Shown piece after piece: positions 1 to 9,665 of a DNA stretch of 64,000 nt; the first letter of the stretch is position 1; each line of letters opens with the position of its first letter. Under the pieces are notes generated by a model. The model saw only the letters and a program-made list of their open reading frames with translations, searched no databases and was not told the DNA's origin. This DNA comes from Pseudoflavonifractor sp. Marseille-P3106 (GTDB taxonomy: Bacteria > Bacillota > Clostridia > Oscillospirales > Oscillospiraceae): positions 313,468 to 377,467 of the forward strand of contig LT827125.1 of the NCBI GenBank assembly GCA_900169975.1. The letters run 5' to 3'. The translations under genes were made by a program, and so were the position numbers.

Positions 1-1
1 C

Positions 2-79
2 GCGGATAAATTAGAGGGTACAGGCGAAGGAGGGCTCGTGAGACCATGCGTAAATTTGCGGCTGCGGGGAGGTGTATAA
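2..79 (+). CDS. C-terminal fragment of an unidentified upstream gene
   Basis: An open frame runs from the window edge to TAA at 77-79 and encodes 25 residues ending LRLRGGV. It overlaps the GTG start of the next gene by eight bases, the usual geometry of translational coupling. The fragment is too short to name. It could be chance, since the window gives no upstream sequence. Confidence 0.3.
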   Translation, partial: ADKLEGTGEGGLVRPCVNLRLRGGV

Positions 80-3000
80 GACGGCCGATCTGCGGCGGGG
101 ACGGGGGCTGAGAGCGGCGGGGGGCCTTTTGTACATTCAATGCCTTGCCCGCGCCTTTGCCCGGGAGACTCCGGAAGCGGAGCCGGAAGAACTGGCCCGG
201 TTTTTGGCGGGTGTGCAGGCCGTGCAGAGCCTGACCGAGGAAGAGCTGGCCTTGTTCATTCCTGCCCTGAAGGGCGCGCTGTGCCAAAGGCTGGCCGAAC
301 GATGTCCGGCACTGGAAGAGGAAACGGAGCCCGAGGGACTGGCGGAGGTGCTGGAGCGGATCTTTACCTGGCTGCGGCTGCTGTCCACCGCCAACCTGGG
401 CCCGCTTCTGGAGGCCTCCAGCCCTGTGGAGGCGGCCCTTCAAAAAGATCCGGCGGGGCTGTATCCCAAGATGGACGACGCCACCAGGGCCCGCTACCGG
501 AACCGGGTCTGTCAGCTGGCCCATCGGGAGGGGAGGGGCGAACGGGAGACGGCGGAAGCGGTGCTGGCGCTGGCCCAGGAGGAAAAGGGGGAGCGGGCGC
601 ACATCGGCTGGTTCCTGTTCCGCTGCCCGATGGGAAAGCCGGAGAGACGGCCTACGGGAGCCCTCTATGTTGCGGCAGTTCTGCTTCCGGCGCTGTTTCT
701 GGCCCTGTTCCTGGGCTTCCTTCTGGAGAGCTGGGCGCTCTTTTTCCTCCTGCTTCTGCCTGCCACCGACCTGACCAAAAATCTGGTGGATTTCCTGATG
801 GTACGGCTGGTGCGGCCCAGACCCGTCCTCCGGATGGAGCTCCGGGACGGCCTGCCCCGGGAGGGGCGGACCCTCTGCGTCATTGCCGGACTGCTCACCG
901 GAGAGGACAGCGGCGATCAGTATGCCGCGCTGCTGGAGCGCTATCGCCTGGCCAACCGGGACAGCGGGGAAGAGCTGCGCTTCGGGCTGCTGGCCGACCT
1001 GCCGGACCGGGCGGCCCCCATGGCCTCGGCCCAGCGCAGACAGCTCCGCAGGGCCGAACAGGCCATCCGGGCCCTCAACGACAAATACGGGGGCGGGTTC
1101 TATCTCTTTTTCCGCACACCCGTGTTCCAAAAGACCGATGAGCGCTATGTGGGCTGGGAGCGGAAGCGGGGGGCCCTCATCGAGCTCAGCCGCCTGCTCC
1201 GGGGAAAGCCCGCCGGGCTGCGGGTGCGGGCGGGGGATGCGGAGGCGCTGAACGGCACCCGGTATGTCATCACCCTGGACTCCGATACGGCCCTCAACGT
1301 GGGTACGGCCCGGGAGCTGGTGGGAGCCATGCTCCACCCCCTGAACCGTCCGGTGGTAGACCCAAGGCTGCGGGTGGTCACAGAGGGCTACGGCCTGCTC
1401 CAGCCCCGGGTGGGGGTGGAGCTGAACGCCGCCAACCGCTCCCAGTTTTCCCGCATCTTTGCCGGACAGGGCGGCGTGGATCCCTACGGCGGGGCGTGCA
1501 GCGACGTCTATCACGACCTCTTTGACCGGGGCACCTACACCGGAAAGGGCATTTTCGACGTGGAGGCCTTCGGCCGCTGTCTGGACGGGCGCTTTCCCCA
1601 GGAGCGGATCCTCTCCCACGACCTGCTGGAAGGGGCCTACCTCCACGCGGGACTGCTGGGGGACGTGGAGCTGACCGACGGCTACCCCCATAAGGTCAAC
1701 AGCTACTTTGCCCGCCTCCACCGCTGGGTGCGGGGAGACTGGCAGCTGCTGCCCTGGTTGGGCCGCTGGGTTTACAACGAGGCGGGGGAGAGGGTGGTCA
1801 ATCCCATTGCCCCCATGGACAAGTGGAAGATCTTCGACAACCTCCGGCGGAGCCTGTCTCCGGCTTTTACCCTTCTGGCCCTGCTGCTGGGGATGTGCCT
1901 GTCCGCCCCTGCCTTTGGGACGGCGGCGGTCCTGGCCATCGTCTCGGCCTGGTCCAATCTGCTCCTCACCGGAGCCGACCTGGCCTTCCGGGGCGGGGTG
2001 GGCCTGCGTCGGCGATACCACTCTACCATCATTGCCGGCTTTGGAGGCATGATCCTCCAGACGCTGGTGCAGCTTTTGTTTCTCCCCTATCAGGCGTGGG
2101 TGTGTGCCTCCGCGGCGGCGGCGGCCCTGTGGCGGAGCTTTGTCAGCCACAGACGGATGCTGGAGTGGGTGACGGCGGCGGACGCCGAGGGGCGGAAGGA
2201 CGGCGTCTGGGCCAACTTCCGTGCCCAGTGGCCCGCGGTGGCGGCGGGCGCGTTTGCCATGGCGTTCGCCCGTTTCCCGGCGGGGGCGGCGGCCGGGCTG
2301 GTGTGGGCCTTTTCCCCCGCCTTTGCCTGGGCCCTCTCCCGGCCGGTACGGGAGAAAACGGCCGCTCCGGAAGAGGATCGGCCCTTTCTGCTCCATCAGG
2401 CCGCTCTCATCTGGGGATATTTTCAGGACTGGCTGCGTCCCGAAGATCACTGGCTGCCCCCGGACAACGTCCAGGAAAAGCCCTGGCTGGGCCCCGCACG
2501 GCGAACCTCGCCCACGAACATCGGCATGGCTCTGCTGAGCTGCTGCGCAGCCGCCGATCTGGAGCTTACCAGCCGCCGCCGGGCGGCGGAGCTCATCGGG
2601 CATGTGCTGGACACCGTGGAGGCCCTCCCCAAATGGAAAGGGCACCTCTACAACTGGTACGACACCTCGGACTGCAGCCCCCTGTGGCCCCGCTATGTCT
2701 CCACGGTGGACAGCGGGAACCTGCGGGGATGCCTCATCGCCCTCCGGGAGGCCCTGTATGCCTGGGGGGAGGACGGCCTGGCCCGCCGGGCGGAGCGGCT
2801 GTCGAACGCCATGGACCTCAGCCCCCTCTACGACCGGGAGCGCAAGCTCTTCACCATCGGCTTCGACGCGGAGAAGGGGGCGTTCACCCAGGGCTGGTAC
2901 GACCTAATGGCCAGCGAGGCCCGGCTGTCCAGCTATCTGGGGGTGGCGCTGGGGGAGGTGGACCCCCGCCACTGGCGGCGGCTGGGGCGGATGCTGGTGG

Positions 3001-6000
3001 AGGACAACGACTACTGCGGTATGGCCTCCTGGACGGGGACCATGTTTGAGTATTTCATGCCCAATCTGCTGCTGCCCTGTGAGCAGGGCAGCCTGATGTA
3101 TGAGTCTCTGGCCTTTTGTATCTACGCCCAGAAGCGTCGGGGGGCCAAAACCGGCGCGCCCTGGGGGATCTCCGAGTCCGGCTTTTTTGCCTTTGACCCC
3201 GGTATGGCCTACCAGTACAAGGCCCACGGCGTGCAGGCGCTGGGGCTGAAGCGGGGGCTGGATCGGGAGCTTGTGGTGGCGCCTTACGCCTCCTTTTTGG
3301 CCCTCCTTCTGGCTCCGGGCAGTGCCGGACGCAACCTGCGCCGCCTCCGGGATATGGGGCTTGAGGGAACGTACGGCCTCTATGAGGCCGCCGACTTCAC
3401 CCAGGGCCGCGTCCGGGAGGGGGAGAAGTGGACGGCGGTGCGCTCCTTCATGTCCCACCATCTGGGCATGAGCCTCATCGCTATCGACAACGCCTTGCAG
3501 GGAAATATCATGCAGGAGCGGTTCATGCGGGACTGCTCCATGGCCGCGTACCGGGAGCTTTTGCAGGAGAAGGTGCCGGTGGGCGCACCGGTGATGAAGC
3601 CAAGCCGCACCGTTCAGCCCGATCGGGCACGCCCCGTGCGGCAGAGTGAGTTCCACCGGGACGGGGAGCTGCGGGAGGAGGGGATGCCGGTCTGTCATCT
3701 CCTGTCCAACGGCCTGGTCTCCGCCCTGTGTACCGGGGACGGCTCTGTGCGGCTGACCGACGAGCGGGGGGAGAGCCCGATTCTGACGACTCTGCGGGAG
3801 CGTTTTTCCCCGGCAGGGGTGTCCTTTTTCTTCCGGGACGGGTCAGGGCGGCTCTGCCCGCTGACCGCAGCACCCCTCTGGCGGGAGGGGCGGTTTTCCT
3901 GGAGCTTTGACGGCTCCGACGCCGGCTGGAGCACGCAGGACGGTGCGTGTACGGCAAAGGTCTCTCTGTCTCTCCCGAAGGAGGAGCGGGGAGCCCTGTG
4001 GACAGTGAGTCTGGACGGGAGCGGCGGCGGAGAGCTGATCTGTTATCTGGAGCCGATGCTGGCCCGTTCCGCCGACTATCTGGCCCACCCGGCCTACTCC
4101 AAGCTGTCACTGGAGAGTGCCCCGCTGGAGCGCGGGGTTCAATTTGTCCGGCGGCCCCGGGAGGGAAGCCGCCGAGCGGCGCTGGCCGTGGTGTGGGACC
4201 GGGAGGAGGCGTCCTGGGACACCAGCCGGGAGCGGGCGCTGGGGCGGGGTGGACTCCGGCGGCTGGAGCAGGCGCTGGAATCCCCGGCGGGATCCACGGC
4301 AGGGGCGGTGCTGGATCCCTGCCTGCTGGCCCGGTTCCCGGTGGAGGAAGAACACTTCCGCCTGCGAGTGGCTCTGGGCTTTGAGGACGGTCCTCAGCGG
4401 GCTGAACAGACCGCCCGGGAGGTGCTGCGCAGCGCAGGGGAGGGAATCGGGCGGCTGCCTGGTCTGCTCCGGGCGCTGCAAATGACTACGGAAGAGGGAA
4501 AGAGGGCCATGGAACTGCTGTCGTCACTGGTCTTTGCCCGCCGCCCGGGCGGTGAGTTTCCTCAGTCCGATCTCTGGGTGCATGGCATTTCGGGGGATCT
4601 GCCCATTGTCCTGGCGTCCCCGGAGCCGGAGGGGGAGGCGCTCTCTCCCTTCCCGCTGAAGGCCCACGCATTGCTGGCCCGCTGCGGCTTTTCCTTCGAT
4701 CTCGTCTATCCTCTGGCCGATGGGGGAGACTACCGCCGTCCGGTTCGGGGAGCGGTGCTGGAGCTGGTGAAAAACCTTGGGATGGAGCCTGAGCTGGGAC
4801 GCCGGGGCGGGATCTGCCTTACCGACGTGGGCCCCCAGGGAGAGGGAGAAGGCGCTTTGGCGGCATGGGCGGCGGTCCATCTGAACGGAGCGGGACGCTG
4901 GCGCTCTCCCGAGGCGCTGCCGCCGGTCCGTCCGCAGCTTCCGCCCTGCCGCATCCAGCCGGGGCAGCCACGGGGGTGGTATCTGCCGGAGGGAGAATAT
5001 GCCTTCCGGCTGGAGGGGACCCTGCCGCCTCTGGGCTGGAGCCACCTGCTGGTGAATCCGGCCTTCGGCTGGCTCACCGACGAGACGGGCTGCGGCCACC
5101 TCTGGCAGGGCAACGCCCGGGAGAGCCCCATCACCCCCTGGAACAACGATCCGCTGGCCATCGGCGGCCCGGAGTGGTTTTTCCTCACCTGGGGGGAGGA
5201 GACCCACAGCCTGTTTGCCGACGGCGACGGCCTCCCCGTGACGGTGACCTACGGCTTTGGCTGGGCCCGGTGGGAGAAGGAGTGGCCGGGCGGTGTCGTC
5301 CGGACCACAGCGCTGGTGCCCCGGGAAGAGCCCCGGCGGCTTCTGCTGGTGGAACTGCCCGATGGGGCCGGAGAGATCCGTCATATCAGCAATGGGAAAG
5401 CGGATCAGCCTTACAGCTTTGCGGGGAGCATCCTGTTCTCCAGCGGCACGGAGGGGACCCGTCGGGCCGCGCCGGGGGAGTGGGAAAGCCGGTTCCGGGA
5501 CACGGCGGCGCGCTGGCGGCGGATCGTCTGCCCCCTGACGGTGGAGACGCCGGACGCCGCCCTGAACCACTACCTGAACGGCTGGTGCCTCTATCAGGTG
5601 GTGGCCTGCCGCCTGCTGGCCCGCACCTCCCGCTATCAGAACGGCGGGGCGTTCGGGTTCCGGGATCAGCTCCAGGACGCTCTGGCCCTGCTGCCGGTGG
5701 ACCCATCCTGGTGCCGGGCCCAGATCCTGCGCTGCTGCGCCCACCAGTTTCAGGAGGGAGACGTACAGCACTGGTGGCATGAGGTGAGGGAGGAGAAGAA
5801 CCGCGGCGTCCGCACCCGCATCTCCGACGACCTGCTGTGGCTCCCCCATGCCTTGGCTCGGTACTGCGAGAGCTGGAACGACTGGACCATCTTGACTGAA
5901 AAGGTAAATTACCTGTCAGGTGAGCCCCTGAAAGAAGGAGAAGCGGAGCGCTATTTTATCCCCTCGACCGCCTCGGAGGCGGAGAGCGTCTACGACCATG

Positions 6001-6998
6001 CTGTGCGGGCGCTGAACTGTGCCCTGGATCGGGAGGCGGGCAGCCACGGCCTGATGAAGATGGGCTCGGGCGACTGGAATGACGGCATGAACCGCGTGGG
6101 AGTTGGCGGACAGGGAGAAAGTGTATGGCTTACCTGGTTTACAGCCATTACGCTGCAATCTTTTGCCCCTGTCGCGGAGCGGATGAGCGATCCGGAGTCG
6201 GCCGAACGGTTCCGCAGCGCGGCCGGCCGGCTGAAGCAGGCGGCGGAAAACGCCTGGGACGGGGCGTGGTATCTCCGGGGCTGGTATGACGACGGTACCC
6301 CTTTGGGCAGCGGCGGCGCTCCGGAATGTCAGATCGACTCCATCGCCCAGAGCTGGGCGGCGCTGACCCCCGGCGTGGACCGGACACGAGCGGGGATCGC
6401 CCTGCGGTCGGCGCTGGACCGTCTTTTTGACCGGGAGCTGGGGGTGGTTCGACTCTTCACCCCTGCGTTTTCCAGTGGAGAGACCGACCCGGGCTATATC
6501 CGGGGCTATGTTCCCGGCGTCCGGGAAAACGGCGGGCAGTATACCCACGCCGCCGTCTGGCTGGCGCTGGCCTGCTATGAGCTGGGCTGGAATGAGGAGG
6601 GGTGGGAGCTGCTCCGGGCGCTCCTGCCGGAGACCCATCCGACGGAGGTCTACCGGGCCGAGCCCTATGTGCTGGCCGGGGATGTCTACACCAACCCCGA
6701 TCACCCGGGCCGCGGCGGCTGGAGCTGGTATACCGGCGCTGCGGGCTGGTATTATCAAACCGCGATAAACGGCCTGTTTGGAATCACCGTAAAGGATCAA
6801 TGCCTTTCAATTTCCCCAAAGCTGCCCACCGGTTGGCCCGGCTGTTCCGCCCGCTGGGCGGGGAAGGGCTGGACGCTGTTTCTCACAGTCCGCCGGGGTG
6901 GGGACCACGCCCTGCTGCTGGACGGGGAGCCTGTGTCTGCGGTCCGGCTGGAGGGATTGGAGGGGGAGCACCGGCTGGACGTTACGGTATCCGAATGA
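72..6998 (+). CDS. Cyclic beta-1,2-glucan synthase-like protein (GT84 + glycoamylase-like + GH94)
   Basis: This 2308-aa protein has the architecture of NdvB/Cgs-type cyclic glucan synthases. Hydrophobic segments lie near residues 198-238 and 595-780. Between them is a GT-A glycosyltransferase domain with a DSD metal-binding motif at D403-D405 and an RxxRW-like motif (HRWVRGDW). A glycoamylase-like domain spans roughly residues 800-1190. Tandem GH94 phosphorylase-type modules fill the C-terminal half, with the catalytic-acid motif GDWND near D2001. In the family the membrane domain polymerises glucose from UDP-glucose, and the GH94 part trims linear glucan by phosphorolysis. The GTG start at 72 overlaps its own GGGGAGG; stop codons at 39-41 and 51-53 bar a longer form. 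Whether the product is cyclic beta-1,2-glucan or another beta-glucan cannot be told here. Confidence 0.85.
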   Translation: MYKTADLRRGRGLRAAGGLLYIQCLARAFARETPEAEPEELARFLAGVQAVQSLTEEELALFIPALKGALCQRLAERCPALEEETEPEGLAEVLERIFTWLRLLSTANLGPLLEASSPVEAALQKDPAGLYPKMDDATRARYRNRVCQLAHREGRGERETAEAVLALAQEEKGERAHIGWFLFRCPMGKPERRPTGALYVAAVLLPALFLALFLGFLLESWALFFLLLLPATDLTKNLVDFLMVRLVRPRPVLRMELRDGLPREGRTLCVIAGLLTGEDSGDQYAALLERYRLANRDSGEELRFGLLADLPDRAAPMASAQRRQLRRAEQAIRALNDKYGGGFYLFFRTPVFQKTDERYVGWERKRGALIELSRLLRGKPAGLRVRAGDAEALNGTRYVITLDSDTALNVGTARELVGAMLHPLNRPVVDPRLRVVTEGYGLLQPRVGVELNAANRSQFSRIFAGQGGVDPYGGACSDVYHDLFDRGTYTGKGIFDVEAFGRCLDGRFPQERILSHDLLEGAYLHAGLLGDVELTDGYPHKVNSYFARLHRWVRGDWQLLPWLGRWVYNEAGERVVNPIAPMDKWKIFDNLRRSLSPAFTLLALLLGMCLSAPAFGTAAVLAIVSAWSNLLLTGADLAFRGGVGLRRRYHSTIIAGFGGMILQTLVQLLFLPYQAWVCASAAAAALWRSFVSHRRMLEWVTAADAEGRKDGVWANFRAQWPAVAAGAFAMAFARFPAGAAAGLVWAFSPAFAWALSRPVREKTAAPEEDRPFLLHQAALIWGYFQDWLRPEDHWLPPDNVQEKPWLGPARRTSPTNIGMALLSCCAAADLELTSRRRAAELIGHVLDTVEALPKWKGHLYNWYDTSDCSPLWPRYVSTVDSGNLRGCLIALREALYAWGEDGLARRAERLSNAMDLSPLYDRERKLFTIGFDAEKGAFTQGWYDLMASEARLSSYLGVALGEVDPRHWRRLGRMLVEDNDYCGMASWTGTMFEYFMPNLLLPCEQGSLMYESLAFCIYAQKRRGAKTGAPWGISESGFFAFDPGMAYQYKAHGVQALGLKRGLDRELVVAPYASFLALLLAPGSAGRNLRRLRDMGLEGTYGLYEAADFTQGRVREGEKWTAVRSFMSHHLGMSLIAIDNALQGNIMQERFMRDCSMAAYRELLQEKVPVGAPVMKPSRTVQPDRARPVRQSEFHRDGELREEGMPVCHLLSNGLVSALCTGDGSVRLTDERGESPILTTLRERFSPAGVSFFFRDGSGRLCPLTAAPLWREGRFSWSFDGSDAGWSTQDGACTAKVSLSLPKEERGALWTVSLDGSGGGELICYLEPMLARSADYLAHPAYSKLSLESAPLERGVQFVRRPREGSRRAALAVVWDREEASWDTSRERALGRGGLRRLEQALESPAGSTAGAVLDPCLLARFPVEEEHFRLRVALGFEDGPQRAEQTAREVLRSAGEGIGRLPGLLRALQMTTEEGKRAMELLSSLVFARRPGGEFPQSDLWVHGISGDLPIVLASPEPEGEALSPFPLKAHALLARCGFSFDLVYPLADGGDYRRPVRGAVLELVKNLGMEPELGRRGGICLTDVGPQGEGEGALAAWAAVHLNGAGRWRSPEALPPVRPQLPPCRIQPGQPRGWYLPEGEYAFRLEGTLPPLGWSHLLVNPAFGWLTDETGCGHLWQGNARESPITPWNNDPLAIGGPEWFFLTWGEETHSLFADGDGLPVTVTYGFGWARWEKEWPGGVVRTTALVPREEPRRLLLVELPDGAGEIRHISNGKADQPYSFAGSILFSSGTEGTRRAAPGEWESRFRDTAARWRRIVCPLTVETPDAALNHYLNGWCLYQVVACRLLARTSRYQNGGAFGFRDQLQDALALLPVDPSWCRAQILRCCAHQFQEGDVQHWWHEVREEKNRGVRTRISDDLLWLPHALARYCESWNDWTILTEKVNYLSGEPLKEGEAERYFIPSTASEAESVYDHAVRALNCALDREAGSHGLMKMGSGDWNDGMNRVGVGGQGESVWLTWFTAITLQSFAPVAERMSDPESAERFRSAAGRLKQAAENAWDGAWYLRGWYDDGTPLGSGGAPECQIDSIAQSWAALTPGVDRTRAGIALRSALDRLFDRELGVVRLFTPAFSSGETDPGYIRGYVPGVRENGGQYTHAAVWLALACYELGWNEEGWELLRALLPETHPTEVYRAEPYVLAGDVYTNPDHPGRGGWSWYTGAAGWYYQTAINGLFGITVKDQCLSISPKLPTGWPGCSARWAGKGWTLFLTVRRGGDHALLLDGEPVSAVRLEGLEGEHRLDVTVSE

Positions 6999-7037
6999 TC
7001 CAAATGGAAAGGACCCCCAAATTTTTCCCGAAAAGGG

Positions 7038-7066
7038 TGCCCAAGCGAGGGAAAATGTTGTATAAT
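7038..7066 (+). promoter_or_regulatory. Probable sigma-A promoter for the ymfFH-lgt-folD run
   Basis: A perfect -10 box TATAAT at 7061-7066 stands 35 bases before the next start codon. The -35 at 7038-7043 (TGCCCA, 17-base spacer) is weak. The gap of 103 bases after the glucan synthase gene supports a separate transcription unit. Confidence 0.4.
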
Positions 7067-7101
7067 AGCCTTCGTCTAATCATAGAAAGGAAGGTGGCTC
7101 C

Positions 7102-8382
7102 ATGAGCGCTGTCACCCGGACGCAGCTGTTACCGGGCGTGTTTCTCACGTCGGTCCACACCAAAAAATTCAAATCCTCGGTCCTGTCCATGACTCTGCTG
7201 GCTCCGCTGGCAGAGGGAGACGCGGCCGCCAATGCCCTGATCCCCTACCTGCTGCGGCGGGGGAGCGAACGCCATCCCGACCTTCAAGCCCTCTCCGCCG
7301 CCCTGGACCAGCTCTATGGAGGCTCCATCGAGCCCATGGTCCGCAAAAAGGGCGAGGCACAGTGCGTAGGCTTTACCGGGAGTTTTTTGGATGACGCCTA
7401 TACCCTGGACGGCAGCGGCGTGCTGGACGAGGCCGCCGGGCTGATGGGGGAGCTGCTGCTTCGGCCCTACACCCGGGACGGGGCTTTCAGCCCCGACTAT
7501 ACCCGTCAGGAGAAGGCCAACCTCATTGACCGCATCCGCGCGGAAGTCAATGAAAAGCGCAGCTACGCCGCCAACCGCGTGGTGGAGGCGATGTGCGCCT
7601 CGGAGCCCTACGGGGTGAACCGCCTGGGCCGGGAGGCCGACGTGGAGGCCCTCACGCCCCAGTCCCTCTGGGAGCGCTATCAGCAGCTTTTGGCCCACGC
7701 CCGGCTGGAACTCTACTACTGCGGCTCCGCCGAGCTGAACCGGGTGTGCTTCATCCTGCAGAAGGCACTGGCGGGGCTCCCCCGGGAGGGGGGCTACACG
7801 CTCCCGGCATGCACCGTGATCCCCGCCGCCCAGACGCCCCGGCGGGTAGAGGAGACCATGGATGTGGCCCAAGGCAAGCTGACCATGGGCTTCCGCACCG
7901 GCGGCATCACTGCCGCCTCACCCGAATATCCGGCGCTGATGCTCTGCAACGCGCTCTTCGGCGGCACCACGACCTCCAAGCTCTTTCTCAATGTGCGGGA
8001 GAAGCTCTCTCTCTGCTACTATGCCAGCTCCATGCTCCACAAGTACAAAGGGCTGATGGTGGTCTCCTCCGGTGTGGAATTTGCCAACGTGGGAAAGGCG
8101 GAAGCAGAGATCAGGGCCCAGCTGGAGGCCTGCCGCAAGGGGCAGTTTGAGACTTGGGAGGTGGAGGGCGCCAGGCGGTACACCGTCAGTTCCCTCCTCA
8201 CTCTGCCGGACAGCCAGGGCCGGCAGGAGGACTATTGGCTGGGACAGGCGGTGGCCGGTCTCACCGAGGGCCCGGAGGAGGTCGCCCGGGCGCTGGAGCA
8301 GGTCACGGCGGAGCAGGCGGTGGCCGCGGCCAAGAGCCTGAACCTGGACACGGTCTATTTTCTCAAGGGAACGGAGGCGTGA
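7102..8382 (+). CDS. M16-family peptidase-like protein, non-catalytic YmfF/YfmF type
   Basis: A 426-aa protein with the two-lobed M16 (insulinase/mitochondrial processing peptidase) fold. The N-terminal stretch where active members carry HxxEH reads PYLLRRGSERH, so the zinc site is missing, as in the YmfF partner of Bacillus YmfF/YmfH pairs. The later conserved region around LFGGTTTSKLFLNVREKLSLCYY is the M16 C-terminal signature. The start ATG follows AGAAAGGAAGG. Two bases separate its stop from the active partner gene, which suggests a heterodimer. Homologues are annotated as associated with elongation factor P modification; I see nothing here that tests that. Confidence 0.85.
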   Translation: MSAVTRTQLLPGVFLTSVHTKKFKSSVLSMTLLAPLAEGDAAANALIPYLLRRGSERHPDLQALSAALDQLYGGSIEPMVRKKGEAQCVGFTGSFLDDAYTLDGSGVLDEAAGLMGELLLRPYTRDGAFSPDYTRQEKANLIDRIRAEVNEKRSYAANRVVEAMCASEPYGVNRLGREADVEALTPQSLWERYQQLLAHARLELYYCGSAELNRVCFILQKALAGLPREGGYTLPACTVIPAAQTPRRVEETMDVAQGKLTMGFRTGGITAASPEYPALMLCNALFGGTTTSKLFLNVREKLSLCYYASSMLHKYKGLMVVSSGVEFANVGKAEAEIRAQLEACRKGQFETWEVEGARRYTVSSLLTLPDSQGRQEDYWLGQAVAGLTEGPEEVARALEQVTAEQAVAAAKSLNLDTVYFLKGTEA

Positions 8383-8384
8383 GC

Positions 8385-9665
8385 ATGGAAGAAAAACAGT
8401 ATACGAGAGTGGGGGAGAAGCTCTTCCACACCGTGCTGGACAACGGCCTGCACGTCTATGTGGACCCCAAGCCGGGCTTTCAGAAGAGCTACGCCTTTTT
8501 TGCCACCAACTACGGCGGCATGGACATGCGCTTCCGGCTGGACGGGCGGTGGCTGGACACCCCCGCGGGCGTAGCCCACTTTCTGGAGCACAAGACCTTT
8601 GACACGGAGGACGGGAACGCCCTCCAGGATCTGGCGGCCAACGGGGCATCCCCCAACGCCTTCACGTCTACGGCACTGACGGGCTACTACTTTGAGAGCA
8701 CGGAGAAGTTTGAGGAGAATCTCAAGATTCTGCTCTCCTTTGTCTCCATCCCTTATTACACCCAGGAGAGCGTGGACAAGGAGCAGGGCATCATCGGACA
8801 GGAGATCCGCATGGGGGACGACGAGCCGGACACCCAGGTCTTTTACGGAATGTTGGAGGGCCTTTACGCCCACAGCCCTATTCAGGTGAACATCGCCGGA
8901 ACGGTGGAGTCCATCGCTCAGATCACCGCAGACACCCTGAACCTCTGTCACCGGGCCTTCTATGACCCGGGAAACATGGTGCTCTGTGTGGCGGGAGACG
9001 TGGATCCTGTCCGGGTGGCCGCCATCGCCGAGGAGGTCCTGCCCAAAGCGGGCCATCCGCCGGTGGAGCGGGACTACGGCGAGGCCGAGGGAACTCAGGC
9101 GGCCAAGCCCCGCTGGGAGAAGGAGATGGCGGTCTCCACCCCCATTTTCCAGCTGGGGTTCAAGGACACTCCCCCGAAAAAGGGAGAGGACTGGCTCCGC
9201 TGGGAGCTCATCGGCAACCTGGCCTGTGAGGCCCTGCTGGGCACCTCCACGCCTCTGTATGCCAAGCTCTATAACGAGGGACTGGTGAATGAGGGCTTTG
9301 CCTACGGCTGCGAAGCCTATCCCGGAGCGGCTTTCCTCTGCGCGGGCGGCGAGAGCCGGGACCCAGAGGCGGTCCGGGCCGCCGTGCTGGCCGAGGCTGA
9401 ACGTATCCGGAACCAGGGAGTGGACGACGCTCTCTTCCAGCGGCTGAAAAAGGCGGCTTACGGTAATCTGGTGCGGGGGCTCAACTCCTTTGAGAACATC
9501 TGCGTCAACCAGGCCATGTCCCACTTTGCCGGGTTTGCGTATCTCTCTTTCCCCGAGGTCTTTGACCGCATCACCAAAGCGGACGTGGAAGAATGTCTCT
9601 GCCGGGCTGTGACGGAGAAACGGACCACGCTGGCAGTCATCCGTCCGAAGGGAGGCGCCCAATGA
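8385..9665 (+). CDS. M16-family zinc metallopeptidase, catalytic YmfH/YfmH type
   Basis: A 426-aa partner of the preceding gene. It has the inverted zinc motif HxxEH as H65-F-L-E68-H69, and the downstream family signature GTSTPLYAKLYNEGLVNEGFAYG. The start is the ATG at 8385, two bases after the previous stop; a longer in-frame opening upstream lies inside the partner gene. The last four bases (ATGA) overlap the lgt start, so translation is probably coupled. The natural substrate is unknown. Confidence 0.87.
   Translation: MEEKQYTRVGEKLFHTVLDNGLHVYVDPKPGFQKSYAFFATNYGGMDMRFRLDGRWLDTPAGVAHFLEHKTFDTEDGNALQDLAANGASPNAFTSTALTGYYFESTEKFEENLKILLSFVSIPYYTQESVDKEQGIIGQEIRMGDDEPDTQVFYGMLEGLYAHSPIQVNIAGTVESIAQITADTLNLCHRAFYDPGNMVLCVAGDVDPVRVAAIAEEVLPKAGHPPVERDYGEAEGTQAAKPRWEKEMAVSTPIFQLGFKDTPPKKGEDWLRWELIGNLACEALLGTSTPLYAKLYNEGLVNEGFAYGCEAYPGAAFLCAGGESRDPEAVRAAVLAEAERIRNQGVDDALFQRLKKAAYGNLVRGLNSFENICVNQAMSHFAGFAYLSFPEVFDRITKADVEECLCRAVTEKRTTLAVIRPKGGAQ

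Noticed and set aside
4524-5849. 441-codon minus-strand frame inside the glucan synthase gene
   Set aside because: Shadow of the long plus-strand gene; no ribosome-binding site and an amino-acid composition typical of reversed codons.
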